DNA of 64,000 nt from Tranquillimonas rosea (GTDB lineage Bacteria; Pseudomonadota; Alphaproteobacteria; Rhodobacterales; Rhodobacteraceae): the NCBI RefSeq assembly GCF_900111315.1, contig NZ_FOGU01000004.1:248001-312000 (forward strand), in the 5' to 3' direction. This document shows, piece by piece, positions 52,011-61,525 of the stretch (its first letter is position 1; every line of letters begins with the position of its first letter). A model generated the notes under the pieces. The model was given only the letters and a program-made list of their open reading frames with translations, ran no database searches and was not told where the DNA came from. The translations under genes were made by a program, and so were the position numbers.

Positions 52011-53864
52011 TTGAGATACGGTGTGAACATCGCCCTGCTGTCCATCGCGCTCGCCGGCCTCGGCCTCGGGCTCGGTCTGCGTTTCGCGGGGCAGGACTCG
52101 GCGGCGCCGGTCGGCTACTGGGTGGGCGTCCTGCCGGTGCTGGCCGCGCTCATGGTCGAGATCGCCCGCAGCATCAGGCGCGGCGAGGTCGGGCTGGACA
52201 TCGTCGCGGCGCTGTCGATGACCGCGGCGCTCGCCTTCGGAGAGGCGCTCGCGGCGGCCGTGGTCGCCGTGATGTATTCGGGGGGAACCTTCCTCGAAGC
52301 CTTCGCCGAGGGACGGGCGCGACGCGAGATGCGGGCGCTGCTGTCGCGCGTGCCCCGGACCGCGACACGGCACCGGAACGGGGCGCTCGAAGAGGTGCCG
52401 CTCGACGACATCGCGCCGGGCGACCGCCTGCTGATCCGGCGGGGCGATGTCGCGCCGGTGGACGGGACGCTCGGCTCGGACACGGCACTGCTCGACCAGT
52501 CGGCCCTGACCGGCGAGTCGATGCCCGTCCGGCGCGACCGGGGCGACGAGGTGATGAGCGGCGCGACAAACGCGGGCGAGATGTTCGACCTGTGTGCGTC
52601 GCGGCCGGCGCGCGAGAGCACCTATGCCGGAATCGTCCGGCTCGTCGAGGATGCCCAGCGCTCGAAGGCGTCCATGTCGCGCCTCGCCGATCGCTTCTCT
52701 CTTCTCTTCCTCGCGGCGACACTGTTCCTCGCGGGGCTGGCGTGGTGGGGCGCGGGCGACCCCATCCGCGCCGTCGCGGTGCTGGTGGTGGCGACGCCCT
52801 GCCCGCTGATCCTCGCCGTGCCGGTGACCTGGGCCGCCGGGCTGTCGCGGGCGGCGCATTTCGGGGTGCTGATCAAGGGCGCGCGACCGCTCGAGTCGCT
52901 GGCCGGGATCGCGACGCTCGTGCTGGACAAGACCGGCACCCTGACCGGCGGCACGCCCCGGATCGTGACCATCGAGAGCTTCGGCGGCATGGCAGAGGAC
53001 GACCTGCTGCACCACGCCGCCGCGCTGGATCAGGCGTCTAAGCACCCCGTCGCGCAGGCCATCGTCGCGGCCGCGCAAGAGCGGGGGTTGCCGCTGCCCG
53101 CACCCGAAGACGTGGTCGACTCGCCGGGCGAAGGGGTGAGTGGCACGGTCGCGGGGCGCAGTGTCAGTATCGGCGGCACCGCCTACGTGACCCGCCGGCT
53201 GACGCAGGCCCCGGACTCCCCGCCGGCGCCGCCCGCGGTCGGGACCGCGGTGGTCGCCGTGGCAGTCGACGGGCGCCTCGCCGGGCGGCTGGTGATGGCC
53301 GACACCCTGCGCAGCGGGACGGCGCAGTTCCTGGCCAACATCCGGCGGCTTGGCATTCCGCGGATCGTGCTGGCCACCGGCGACCGGCGCGAGGTGGCCC
53401 GCGAGATCACCGAAGGCCTGGCCCTCGACGCCGTGCACGCCGAGCTGACGCCCGACCGCAAGGTCCTGCTGATCCTGACCGAGCGCACGCGCGGCCCGGT
53501 GATGATGGTCGGCGACGGGGTGAACGACGCCCCTGCCCTCGCCGCTGCCGATGTCGGCGTCGCCATGGGTGCGCGCGGCGCGGCGGCATCGGCCGAGGCG
53601 GCGGACGTGGTGCTGCTGGTCGACGATCTGCACCGCCTCGTCCCCGGGCTCGAGATCGCGCGGGGGTGCCGGCGGATCGCCCTGCAGAGCGTGGCGGCCG
53701 GGCTTGGCCTGTCGGTGGCGGGCATGATCGCCGCCGCGCTGGGATACCTGACGCCGGTGCAGGGCGCGCTCCTGCAGGAGGCGATCGACGTTGCCGTCAT
53801 TCTCAACGCCCTGCGCGCCCTATGGATCACGCCGAGCACCGCTCCCGCTCCCGCTCCATCGTGA
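52011..53864 (+). CDS. P1B-type heavy-metal ATPase
   Basis: A 617-residue metal-translocating P-type ATPase with no N-terminal metal-binding domain. The membrane metal motif is ATPCPLI (Thr262-Pro-Cys264), the phosphorylation site DKTGTLT (Asp306), the HP motif SKHPVAQAI, and the hinge GDGVNDAPALAAADVG. The TPC motif leaves the metal (Zn, Co or other) open. The start is uncertain: TTG 52011 has CAGGGGGCG upstream and begins right before the first helix; the frame is open to 51855 but reads poorly. No metalloregulator is adjacent. Confidence 0.87.
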   Translation: MRYGVNIALLSIALAGLGLGLGLRFAGQDSAAPVGYWVGVLPVLAALMVEIARSIRRGEVGLDIVAALSMTAALAFGEALAAAVVAVMYSGGTFLEAFAEGRARREMRALLSRVPRTATRHRNGALEEVPLDDIAPGDRLLIRRGDVAPVDGTLGSDTALLDQSALTGESMPVRRDRGDEVMSGATNAGEMFDLCASRPARESTYAGIVRLVEDAQRSKASMSRLADRFSLLFLAATLFLAGLAWWGAGDPIRAVAVLVVATPCPLILAVPVTWAAGLSRAAHFGVLIKGARPLESLAGIATLVLDKTGTLTGGTPRIVTIESFGGMAEDDLLHHAAALDQASKHPVAQAIVAAAQERGLPLPAPEDVVDSPGEGVSGTVAGRSVSIGGTAYVTRRLTQAPDSPPAPPAVGTAVVAVAVDGRLAGRLVMADTLRSGTAQFLANIRRLGIPRIVLATGDRREVAREITEGLALDAVHAELTPDRKVLLILTERTRGPVMMVGDGVNDAPALAAADVGVAMGARGAAASAEAADVVLLVDDLHRLVPGLEIARGCRRIALQSVAAGLGLSVAGMIAAALGYLTPVQGALLQEAIDVAVILNALRALWITPSTAPAPAPS

Positions 53865-54353
53865 CGGCCCTCTCCTGGGCTGGAGAGGGAGCGCAAGGCT
53901 GCGAGCGTGGTTCGCGCTAACGTGGCGGGCGCCCGCCACGTCCACAATGCGCCTGGGGTTCGGTGATCATCGGTCGCCTAAGGGCGTGGGCGCGTCGACG
54001 CCCGAAAGATGGCGGTCGATCCCGAAACTCTGCGTCGCCTTGGTCGCCTCCAAGCGCACCCAGAGATGCCCTGGCAAGATACGTTAAGCCTCACGGGGTA
54101 GACCAAAGGACGACAGGCCGCCCCGACCGCTCCCCCTAAGACCCGACTCACCTCTCCCTTCGATGGCGCCGCCCCTCCGAAGTGGCAGATTGCTGGTGGC
54201 GGCACGGCCGACCTACGCTCTCCGAACGAGTTTCAGAGTGCGATTTCCAAGCAGCTTTTCTTTGGTGTGGGAGGACGCCGGAGGGACGCGCTGCGGCAAA
54301 TGGGCACGCGGACGTCCCGGTCCCGGCACCCGTTTTCTTGGGGGCAAGGGAGG
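53865..54353. other. Intergenic region before the polysaccharide locus
   Basis: No supported gene in 489 bp. It contains the perfect palindrome at 53920-53941 and ends with AAGGGAGG, the ribosome site of the first glycosyltransferase. It presumably holds the promoter of the plus-strand polysaccharide operon. Confidence 0.5.
53920..53941. repeat. 22-bp perfect palindrome
   Basis: ACGTGGCGGGC followed directly by its reverse complement GCCCGCCACGT, 56 bp after the ATPase stop. It lacks a T-run, so it is either a cruciform-type boundary, a factor-dependent terminator stem, or a protein site. Confidence 0.5.
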
Positions 54354-55541
54354 ATGAAAATTACCTGGAGCATTCCGGTATGGGGCGAGTCGCTCGACTC
54401 GACGCGCGGCGACATCGTCCGCGCACGGCACCTCATCGGCGCCCTCCGCTCCAACGGCCACAAGGTGCACGTGGTCGAACGCACCAGCAGTTCGGACACC
54501 GGCACCGCCATGACCGGCACCGGCCTCATGGTCGCGGGATACCGCGGCGTGCTGCGCCGGCTGATGCCGCGCCCCCTCGCCCTCACTCTGCGCGATATGA
54601 GCCGCTACTCGAACTCCCGCACGTTCGGGCGGCGCGTCGCGGCGGAAGCGCGGCGGCACGGGGCGGACCTGATCGTCGAGACGCAGATGAACTGCGCCGC
54701 CTCGGGCGCAGTCGCGGCCCGCCTGTCCGGCCTGCCGCTGATCGTCGACGATTGCTCGCCAAGTTCGGAAGAGGAAGAGATCGGCTCAGGCCTTCCAACC
54801 CTCGCCCACCGCATCCTGATGGCCCAGGCCAGCGGCGCCGTGCGGGTCATCGCGACCTCAAGCTCCGTGCGGGATCGCCTCGTCGGAGAGGGCGTGCCCG
54901 AGCAGAAGCTGTGCATCGTGCGCAACGGCGTCGACCTGGCGCGCTTCGACAGGGCCGACGGCTCGGCCATCCGCGCCCGGCTCGGCCTGGGCGGGCGGTG
55001 TGTGATCGGGTTCGCCGGTTCGTTCCTGGACTGGCACCGCGTCGACCTGCTGGTGGAGGCGCTCGGCCGCATGCCCACCGGCGCGGATGCCCATCTGCTT
55101 CTGGTCGGCACGGGGCCGAACCTGTCCGCCGTTCTCGACCGCGCCGGCCAGCTGGGCATCGCCAACCGCGTCACCTCGGTCGGGTCAGTGCAGCCCGACG
55201 AGATCCCGGCCTACCTCGCCGCCTTCGACGTGGGCGTGCTGCCGGACACGCTGGATTACGGCAATCCGATGAAATTGACGGAATACGCCGCCGCCGCGCT
55301 TCCCGCCGTGGGGGCGGACCGCCCCTCGGTGCGCGAGGTCGTGCGCCATGGCGAGACCGGGCTGCTCGTCCCGCCGCGGGACATCGACGCCCTGGCCACC
55401 GCGCTCGCCCGGCTGGCCGCCGACGCCGAGACCCGACGCGCCATGGGCCGGCGCGGGCGAAGCGAGGTCGCGGCGAAGGCCTCGTGGTCGGTCCTGGCCA
55501 ACCGTCTTGTCGAGAACATCGAAGTGCGGGCCGCCGCCTGA
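54354..55541 (+). CDS. Glycosyltransferase family 4
   Basis: A 395-residue GT-B glycosyltransferase. The C-terminal GT1-type domain is clear from NGVDLARFDRAD, HLLLVGTGPNL, VQPDEIPAYLAAFDVGVLP and the LTEYAAAALPAVG / GETGLLVPP segments that bind the nucleotide sugar. ATG 54354 follows AAGGGAGG. It is cytoplasmic and acts in polysaccharide assembly with the two genes downstream; the sugar is not known. Confidence 0.88.
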   Translation: MKITWSIPVWGESLDSTRGDIVRARHLIGALRSNGHKVHVVERTSSSDTGTAMTGTGLMVAGYRGVLRRLMPRPLALTLRDMSRYSNSRTFGRRVAAEARRHGADLIVETQMNCAASGAVAARLSGLPLIVDDCSPSSEEEEIGSGLPTLAHRILMAQASGAVRVIATSSSVRDRLVGEGVPEQKLCIVRNGVDLARFDRADGSAIRARLGLGGRCVIGFAGSFLDWHRVDLLVEALGRMPTGADAHLLLVGTGPNLSAVLDRAGQLGIANRVTSVGSVQPDEIPAYLAAFDVGVLPDTLDYGNPMKLTEYAAAALPAVGADRPSVREVVRHGETGLLVPPRDIDALATALARLAADAETRRAMGRRGRSEVAAKASWSVLANRLVENIEVRAAA

Positions 55542-55575
55542 CCGCTCGCGGATGCGGGAAACTGGAGAGACCCGA

Positions 55576-56838
55576 ATGCACGACGCCGAAATCCGTCCCC
55601 ACGCCCCGACGCGACGAATGCGCACCCCGGCAGACGGATCGCTGGCGCGCACGCTGTGGCGCATCACCAGTTCCGGCCGCGTCGACCTTGCGGCGCGCAC
55701 GCTGGCCGAGCGCCGCGCCTGGCCCCTGCGGCTGGGCGAAATACTGACCACCACCGACCCCGCGAGCGTAGACGCCACCATACGGAACGGAATCGGCTGG
55801 ATCGCGCGCGGGCAGGATTATTGGCGCTGTGGCGGGATACCGGCCAGCTACAATGCCCGGACGCGGCGCTACGACGGCCCCTACCCCGAGACCACCGGTT
55901 ACAGCATCCCAACGCTACTGGCGCTGGGACAGGACCGGCGCGCCTCCCGCGCGGCGGAGTGGCTGGTGTCTCGGCAACTCGGAAACGGCGCGATCCGCTG
56001 CAACATCGAGCCACCCGGCACCACCGCCCCGGCGCCCGAAGAGATCGTGATCTTCGATTGCGGCGCGATCCTCCAGGGCCTCACCGCGATGGCACGGCGC
56101 AAGGTGCCCTACGAGGCCCCGGCCCGCCGCCTCGCGGAGTTCCTCGTCGCGACCCAGGCGGCCTCGGGCACATGGGACCGACATCTCGCCTTCCCGGCCT
56201 TCGGCAGCCACAACGCGCTTGTGGGGTATGCCCTGCTGGAGGCCGGCGTGACGCTCGACGCCCCCGCCATCCGCGATGCGGGGCACCGCTGCCTCGCCGC
56301 GCTGCGGCCCCGGCTTCGCCCCGACGGGTATATCGAGGGCTGCGAGTTCCCTGGCGTGCGGCCCGGCGTCGCCTTCCTTCACCCCTTCGTCTACACGATC
56401 GAAGGGTTCCTGAAGGCCGAGGAGATCGCCCCCGGCCACGGCTATCTCGACGCGGTGCGCCCCGCGGTCGACGCCCTGCACGATGAAATCCGGCGCACGG
56501 ACCGCGTGCCGGGCGCCTTCGTGAACGCGGACCTGACCACCTCGACCGGCTTCACCGCGCTGACGGCGATCGCCCAGCTCGCCGATGTGGGCTTCAAGGC
56601 CGACCGGATGGACGGCGCGGGGCGATACTCGGGCATCTCCCGGCGGTTGATGCACCGGTTGCGAGCGTGCTGCGCGTCCTCGCTCGACGACGCCGAATGG
56701 GTCGGGGGGCTTCCCTCCGCCTATCCGATCGACGGGGGATACCTGCCGTTCTGCGTCAACAACTGGGGTCTCAAGTACCTCCTCGATGCCAGCCTCGAGG
56801 AACGCCACACGCTCGACACCTCCGGAGGCACACCATGA
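55576..56838 (+). CDS. Alpha/alpha-toroid-like polysaccharide locus protein
   Basis: A 420-residue soluble protein with repeating helical hairpins and motifs such as YPETTGYSIPTLLAL, QLGNGAIRC, FDCGAILQGL and GTWDRHL, the look of an alpha/alpha barrel related to prenyltransferase or glycoside-hydrolase toroids. Similar proteins occur in exopolysaccharide clusters, sometimes mislabelled. ATG 55576 follows GGAGAGACC, and its stop overlaps the wecB start (ATGA). It may bind or modify a glycan; no catalytic residues can be named. Confidence 0.65.
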   Translation: MHDAEIRPHAPTRRMRTPADGSLARTLWRITSSGRVDLAARTLAERRAWPLRLGEILTTTDPASVDATIRNGIGWIARGQDYWRCGGIPASYNARTRRYDGPYPETTGYSIPTLLALGQDRRASRAAEWLVSRQLGNGAIRCNIEPPGTTAPAPEEIVIFDCGAILQGLTAMARRKVPYEAPARRLAEFLVATQAASGTWDRHLAFPAFGSHNALVGYALLEAGVTLDAPAIRDAGHRCLAALRPRLRPDGYIEGCEFPGVRPGVAFLHPFVYTIEGFLKAEEIAPGHGYLDAVRPAVDALHDEIRRTDRVPGAFVNADLTTSTGFTALTAIAQLADVGFKADRMDGAGRYSGISRRLMHRLRACCASSLDDAEWVGGLPSAYPIDGGYLPFCVNNWGLKYLLDASLEERHTLDTSGGTP

Positions 56839-57983
56839 CATCCGTCCTGCTCATCGTCGGAACCCGGCCCGAGGCGATCAAGATGGCGCCCGTCTATCTG
56901 GAGATGGCCGCGAGGCCGGACGAGTTCGACGTCAGCGTCTGCGCCACCGCACAGCATCGGCAGATGCTCGACCAGGTGCTCCGCGTGTTCGACATCGTCC
57001 CGCGGTTCGACCTCGACGCGATGCGGCCGGGCCAGACGCTCAATGGCCTCGTGCCGGACGTGATGCGCGGGCTCGGCACGGTGTTCGAAGAGGCCGCGCC
57101 GGACCTCGCTTTGGTCCAGGGCGACACGTCCTCGGCCTTCGCCGGGGCGATGGCCGCCTTTCACCTGCAGATCCCCGTGGCCCATGTCGAGGCCGGCCTG
57201 CGCACCTATGACAAGCGCGCCCCCTTCCCCGAAGAGGGGAATCGCCGCCTGATCTCATCCATCGCCGACCTGCACTTTCCGCCGACCCGGCACGCCGCCG
57301 CCAACCTGGCGCGCGAGGGCGTGGGCGCGGACAGCATGGTGGTGACGGGCAATACCGTCATCGACGCCCTGTTCTGGGTGCTGGAACACGCGCAGGCGGA
57401 CCTGTCGTCCGTGACGCGCCGGATCCCCGCCGAGGCGCCGTGGATTCTCGTCACCGGGCACCGGCGGGAAAGCTTCGGCGAGGGGTTCCGCAACATCTGC
57501 CGGGGCCTGAGGGCGATTGCCGAGACCTGCCCCACGCACCAGATCATCTATCCCGTACACCTGAACCCGAACGTGCGCGACACCGTCCTCGGGATGCTGG
57601 GCGACATCGACAACATCCATCTGCTCGATCCGATGGACTACGTGCCATTCGTCCACCTGATGAGACAGGCGGACTTCATCATTTCCGACTCCGGCGGCAT
57701 CCAGGAAGAGGCGACCGCGCTCGGCAAGCCGGTCCTCGTCATGCGCGAGGTCACCGAGCGTCCCGAGGCCGTGAAGGCCGGGATCTGCAAGCTCGTGGGC
57801 ACCGATCCCGACCGGATCCTGCGCGAGGCCACGGCGCTGGCGCAGTCCCGGTCACCCCCAAGCCCCGCGGCCCGCAAGGTCTATGGTGACGGCCACGCCG
57901 CCAAGCGGATCGCGGATGCCATAGCCCAGGGTCTGCACCTTCCCCGGCAGAAGCAGGCCGAGCTTCTCTCGGCCGAGCAGTAG
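56835..57983 (+). CDS. wecB: UDP-N-acetylglucosamine 2-epimerase
   Basis: A 382-residue non-hydrolysing epimerase making UDP-ManNAc from UDP-GlcNAc for surface polysaccharide. Motifs: GTRPEAIKMAPV at the N-terminus, QGDTSSAFAGAMAAF, VAHVEAGLRT, GHRRESFGEGF and the UDP site SDSGGIQEEATALGKPVLVMR. ATG 56835 overlaps the upstream gene by 4 bp. It points to ManNAc or a derivative in the polymer. Confidence 0.95.
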   Translation: MTSVLLIVGTRPEAIKMAPVYLEMAARPDEFDVSVCATAQHRQMLDQVLRVFDIVPRFDLDAMRPGQTLNGLVPDVMRGLGTVFEEAAPDLALVQGDTSSAFAGAMAAFHLQIPVAHVEAGLRTYDKRAPFPEEGNRRLISSIADLHFPPTRHAAANLAREGVGADSMVVTGNTVIDALFWVLEHAQADLSSVTRRIPAEAPWILVTGHRRESFGEGFRNICRGLRAIAETCPTHQIIYPVHLNPNVRDTVLGMLGDIDNIHLLDPMDYVPFVHLMRQADFIISDSGGIQEEATALGKPVLVMREVTERPEAVKAGICKLVGTDPDRILREATALAQSRSPPSPAARKVYGDGHAAKRIADAIAQGLHLPRQKQAELLSAEQ

Positions 57984-57994
57984 GCGCCACGCAC

Positions 57995-58513
57995 CTACCC
58001 GCCGGTGAGGCCTTCCATCGGGGCAACCGGCGAGGGCTGGGTCACCAGCTCGGACGGGCGCTTTTCGTAGAAGGCGTTGCCGCCCGCCGTGGCGACGTAG
58101 TGCATGTTGTCATAGGGCGCCCGGTAGGTCGCTGCGTGGAAGAACCGCGCGTCCGACACCATCGGGTGCCGCTCGCCGCGCAGCACGGCGACGGCGGTCT
58201 GCCGCACCAGCGGGGTCGCACGGCTGGTCATGCGGCGCGACATCACGCCGGGCGCGAACTGCCGGTCCTGGCTGACCACGCCGCAGACGGTCCCCGGAAA
58301 CTCGTCCGAACCGACGCGGTTCATCACCACGCTGCCCACGGCGACCATGCCGTCCCGGCTCGACCGGATGGATTCGAAATACATCGCCCGCTGCAGGCAC
58401 TCGACATCGCTGTGCCGCGGGGCCTGTTGAGGTTCGGACATGCCGCAGCCTGCCAGGACGGTGAGGGCGACAAGCGCCAAGGCGACCCGCGGGGCCGGGG
58501 TGAGAGGGGTCAT
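57995..58513 (-). CDS. SleB-type cell wall hydrolase lipoprotein
   Basis: A 172-residue lipoprotein (signal ends LAGC, about residue 23) with the Hydrolase_2 (SleB/CwlJ) domain. The catalytic Glu is in RAMYFESIRSSRDGMVAVG, followed by VVMNRVGSDEFPGTVCGVVSQ. It would cleave peptidoglycan glycan strands at the outer membrane side. ATG 58513 is chosen because it opens directly into the lipoprotein signal; the frame is open to 58558. It is convergent with wecB and separates the two polysaccharide operons. Confidence 0.83.
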   Translation of the reverse strand: MTPLTPAPRVALALVALTVLAGCGMSEPQQAPRHSDVECLQRAMYFESIRSSRDGMVAVGSVVMNRVGSDEFPGTVCGVVSQDRQFAPGVMSRRMTSRATPLVRQTAVAVLRGERHPMVSDARFFHAATYRAPYDNMHYVATAGGNAFYEKRPSELVTQPSPVAPMEGLTGG

Positions 58514-58594
58514 GCGCGATCCGTCCTGCTGCTCGACGACATCATTTTGACCGAGCATACGCCAGACCGCGCGCTCCCCGCAATCACCGCCCCG

Positions 58595-59605
58595 TCAGGC
58601 CGGCAGCGCGCCGGGCAGGACGTCCGGTTCGGACACCGCACCCAGCGTTGTCGACACCAGCGCATCCCAACCCGACCGGCACTGCCGCCCGCCATCCGCG
58701 ACGGCCCCGAACGTCACCTCCGCCTCGCCGCGGCGCACCGCCTGCAGCGCCTCGGTCCAGGCCTCGACCGTGCCGCCCTGCACCGGCGTGGCCCCGTAGC
58801 CCACATGGTCGGCCAACCCGTCGGCGCCGCTGACCAGCAGGCGGCGGCCGGCGGCGCGGGCCTCGAGCGCGACAAGACCGTAGGGCTCCCAGCGCGAGGG
58901 CATCGCGACGGCGTCGCATCCGGCCATCGCGGCGACCGGATCGGACGCGAAGCCCTCGAACCGGATCCGAGGATCGCCCTCGGCCAGCGCCTCGAGCCGG
59001 GCCCGCTCTTCCCCGTCGCCGATCATCCGCAGCACGAGCGTCGGTTCGGGCAGCGCACGGAAGGCTCGGATCAACAGGTCGAAGCCCTTCTGCCGGTCGA
59101 ACCGGCCGATCGCGCCGATCGTGCGGCATCCCTCGGGCGCCGGCAGCGCGTGGAACGCTTTCAGCTCGACGCAGGGCGGGATCACCGACAGCGCGGCGTC
59201 GGAGACGAGCCCGCGCAGGCGCAGCCACTCGGCCTGGGCCTCGCTCACCGCGACCACCCGATCGAACAGGGCGTAGGCGGTGCGCAGCAGCGTGTGGAAA
59301 CGCCGCCGGGCACGGACATTGGCCGCGACGAAACCGGCGCAATAGCTGTGCTCGACATGCACGATCGGCGTGCCGGCATGGCGCGCGCGCAGCGCCATCA
59401 GCCCCGGCAATCCGCGCCACGTGACGGTAAGGTGCGAGACGATCAGGTCGGCCTTGATCGCGGTGGCGGCAGGACGCGTGCGCGAGACGGGGACGATGCG
59501 ATGCGTCATCCTCCGGGCCATGACGGGATCGGCGGCGAGAAAGTCGAGATAGCGCGTGACGCCACCGGCCCCGGTGTCGTCGACGAGATGAGCGATGCGG
59601 ATCAT
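58595..59605 (-). CDS. Glycosyltransferase family 4
   Basis: A 336-residue GT-B glycosyltransferase. The N-domain has HLVDDTGAGGVTRYLDFL, the linker VAVSEAQAEWL, and the C-domain IGRFDRQKGFDLLIRAF, LRMIGDGEERARLEALA and AMPSRWEPYGLVALEARAAGRR with the family Glu pair. ATG 59605 follows AAGGAC. It is the last gene of a four-gene minus-strand operon (flippase, two GT2 and this GT4). Confidence 0.88.
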   Translation of the reverse strand: MIRIAHLVDDTGAGGVTRYLDFLAADPVMARRMTHRIVPVSRTRPAATAIKADLIVSHLTVTWRGLPGLMALRARHAGTPIVHVEHSYCAGFVAANVRARRRFHTLLRTAYALFDRVVAVSEAQAEWLRLRGLVSDAALSVIPPCVELKAFHALPAPEGCRTIGAIGRFDRQKGFDLLIRAFRALPEPTLVLRMIGDGEERARLEALAEGDPRIRFEGFASDPVAAMAGCDAVAMPSRWEPYGLVALEARAAGRRLLVSGADGLADHVGYGATPVQGGTVEAWTEALQAVRRGEAEVTFGAVADGGRQCRSGWDALVSTTLGAVSEPDVLPGALPA

Positions 59606-59622
59606 GGTGAAAGTCCTTCGGA

Positions 59623-60597
59623 TCAGGCGCCGGCCCGCGACAGGGTCGCGGCGCGGAGGGGCAGTTTGCGGAACAGGTGCAGCGCGGCGGCGGCAGCGAG
59701 GGTGGTGCCGGTCTTGACCGGCTCTTCGATCAGCGGCCGGCGCGACAGCGCCATCGACCGCAGACCGAGGTCGAGCGCCTGGCGCCCCTGCCCCGCGCTG
59801 ACGGCCCGTCGGGCGAGGTAGCGCAGCTGATAGGCTCGTGCGGCGGGTTCGTGGCGCTCCATGAAGCCGGGCGCCACAGGACGCAGCTTGTCGACCATCC
59901 GCTCCCACGCGGCGAATTGCGCGGCGATCCCGGCCGACAGCCCCCCGCCGGCGATACGGTAACGGGTGAGCAGACCGGGCACGCCCTCGATCTCCCAGTC
60001 GGTCGTCAGCGCCAGCCGCAGCCAGCACTCGATGTCCTCGGACTGCCGGAAGGTCTCGTCAAACCACCAATCGCGGTGCGGCTCGGCCACGGGCCGCCAG
60101 GCGATGGCGTCCAGCGCGGCGCGGCGCATCACAGGAGCCGAGCCGTTGCCGACCGGATTGCGCTTGAAGACATGCGCCGCGGTCACGTCGCGCAGGCGCG
60201 GAGTCTGGGACAGGCCCAGGGGCTGCCCCGCCTCGTCGATCAACTCCGAGCCGCAATAGCTCAGCCCGACATGGGGTGCGGCCTCGAGATGCGCCACGTG
60301 CGCTGCCAGCTTGCCCGGCCGCCACAGGTCGTCGGCGTCGCAGAACCCGACGTAGACTCCGCGGGCGTTCTGGATGCCGGTGTTTCGCGCCCCGGCCAGC
60401 CCACGGTTCGGCTGCTGGACAAGGCGGACGCGGCGGTCGCCCGTCGCGCGGGCGATTGCGGCGGTTCTGTCGGTCGAGCCGTCGTCGACGACGACGATCT
60501 CGAAATCGCGGTGGGTCTGGGCGCGCAGGCTGGCGAGCGTTGCGGGCAGCGTCCGTTCGACGTTGTAGGCGGGGACGACGATGGTTGCCTGGGGCAT
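59623..60597 (-). CDS. Glycosyltransferase family 2
   Basis: A 324-residue GT-A glycosyltransferase. The N-terminal Rossmann part is IVVPAYNVERTLPATLASL and IVVVDDGSTDRTA, and the metal-binding motif is FCDADDLW (about residue 92). A SEDIECWLRLA segment supplies the catalytic ED pair. It resembles the neighbouring GT2 in domain order, including the C-terminal RYLARRAVSAG helix, suggesting tandem duplication and divergence. It adds one sugar to the growing repeat unit. Confidence 0.88.
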   Translation of the reverse strand: MPQATIVVPAYNVERTLPATLASLRAQTHRDFEIVVVDDGSTDRTAAIARATGDRRVRLVQQPNRGLAGARNTGIQNARGVYVGFCDADDLWRPGKLAAHVAHLEAAPHVGLSYCGSELIDEAGQPLGLSQTPRLRDVTAAHVFKRNPVGNGSAPVMRRAALDAIAWRPVAEPHRDWWFDETFRQSEDIECWLRLALTTDWEIEGVPGLLTRYRIAGGGLSAGIAAQFAAWERMVDKLRPVAPGFMERHEPAARAYQLRYLARRAVSAGQGRQALDLGLRSMALSRRPLIEEPVKTGTTLAAAAALHLFRKLPLRAATLSRAGA

Positions 60598-60609
60598 GGG
60601 TCCGGTCCT

Positions 60610-61524
60610 TCAGGAGGCGAAGAGGAAGCGGCGAAGCCGCCGGGGGAGAAACGGCGCGGCTATGGCGCCGGCCAGGGTGAGCACGCCCCGTCGGGGGCAG
60701 GAGAAATAGGCAGAGGGGCTGTGACGCAGCCCTGCGAGCACGAAGCGCAGCGCCTCGGCCCCGGGCGCGTCGACCCGCAGCGCGCGACGGGCGAGATAGC
60801 GCAGGTGGATCGCCTCGTGCCGGCGGGCGGGGCGGTATCCCAGCGCCCGCGCGGTGGCGAGCGCCGCCTCGCGCCCCCGCCGCATGCTGGCCAGATCGGC
60901 CGACAGGCCCGTTGGGCTGGTGCGGTAGAAGGTCAGCACCTCGCCCACCCCGACGGTCCGGTGACCGGCTGCCACCAGGCGGATCAGCCATTCGAGATCC
61001 TCATTGTGGACCATCGTCTCGTCGAAGCCGCCGGTCTCGGCGAACACGTCGGTGCGGACGGCGATGTTGGACATGGTGCAGACCGGGTTCTCTCCCAGCA
61101 GCTGCGGCACCGTCAGTGGCCCCTCCGGGATGCGCGACAGGGTGCGCACGGCGCCCTCGTCGAAGAACGCGATCCGTGAGTACAGCGCCGCGATGCCGCC
61201 GTCAGCGAAACCGACGTCGAGCCGGGCCAGCTTTTCCGGCGCCCACATGTCGTCGGCGTCGCAGAACGCGAGGATCTCGCCGCGGGCGACGGTCATCGCC
61301 ATGTTCCGCGCGACGGCCGGACCCGCGCCGAGACCGGCGATGACGCGAAAGCGGGGGTCGGTCGTAGCAGCCGCGTCCAGCAGAAGGCGGGTGGCGTCGG
61401 TCGAGCCGTCGTCGACGAGAAGCGCCTCCCAGTCGGTGAATGTCTGGTCGCAGAGGCTCTGCAGCGTCAGCGGCAGCGTGTCTTCGGCGTTCCGGCAGGG
61501 GACGATGATCGAGTAGCGGGGCAT
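60610..61524 (-). CDS. Glycosyltransferase family 2
   Basis: A 304-residue GT2 enzyme with SIIVPCRNAEDTLPLTLQSL, ALLVDDGSTDATR, the metal motif FCDADDMW and the NEDLEWLIRLV catalytic segment. The C-terminal RYLARRALRVDAPGAEALR helix parallels that of the next gene. ATG 61524 starts one base after the flippase stop. Its acceptor and donor sugars cannot be told. Confidence 0.88.
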   Translation of the reverse strand: MPRYSIIVPCRNAEDTLPLTLQSLCDQTFTDWEALLVDDGSTDATRLLLDAAATTDPRFRVIAGLGAGPAVARNMAMTVARGEILAFCDADDMWAPEKLARLDVGFADGGIAALYSRIAFFDEGAVRTLSRIPEGPLTVPQLLGENPVCTMSNIAVRTDVFAETGGFDETMVHNEDLEWLIRLVAAGHRTVGVGEVLTFYRTSPTGLSADLASMRRGREAALATARALGYRPARRHEAIHLRYLARRALRVDAPGAEALRFVLAGLRHSPSAYFSCPRRGVLTLAGAIAAPFLPRRLRRFLFAS

Positions 61525-61525
61525 G

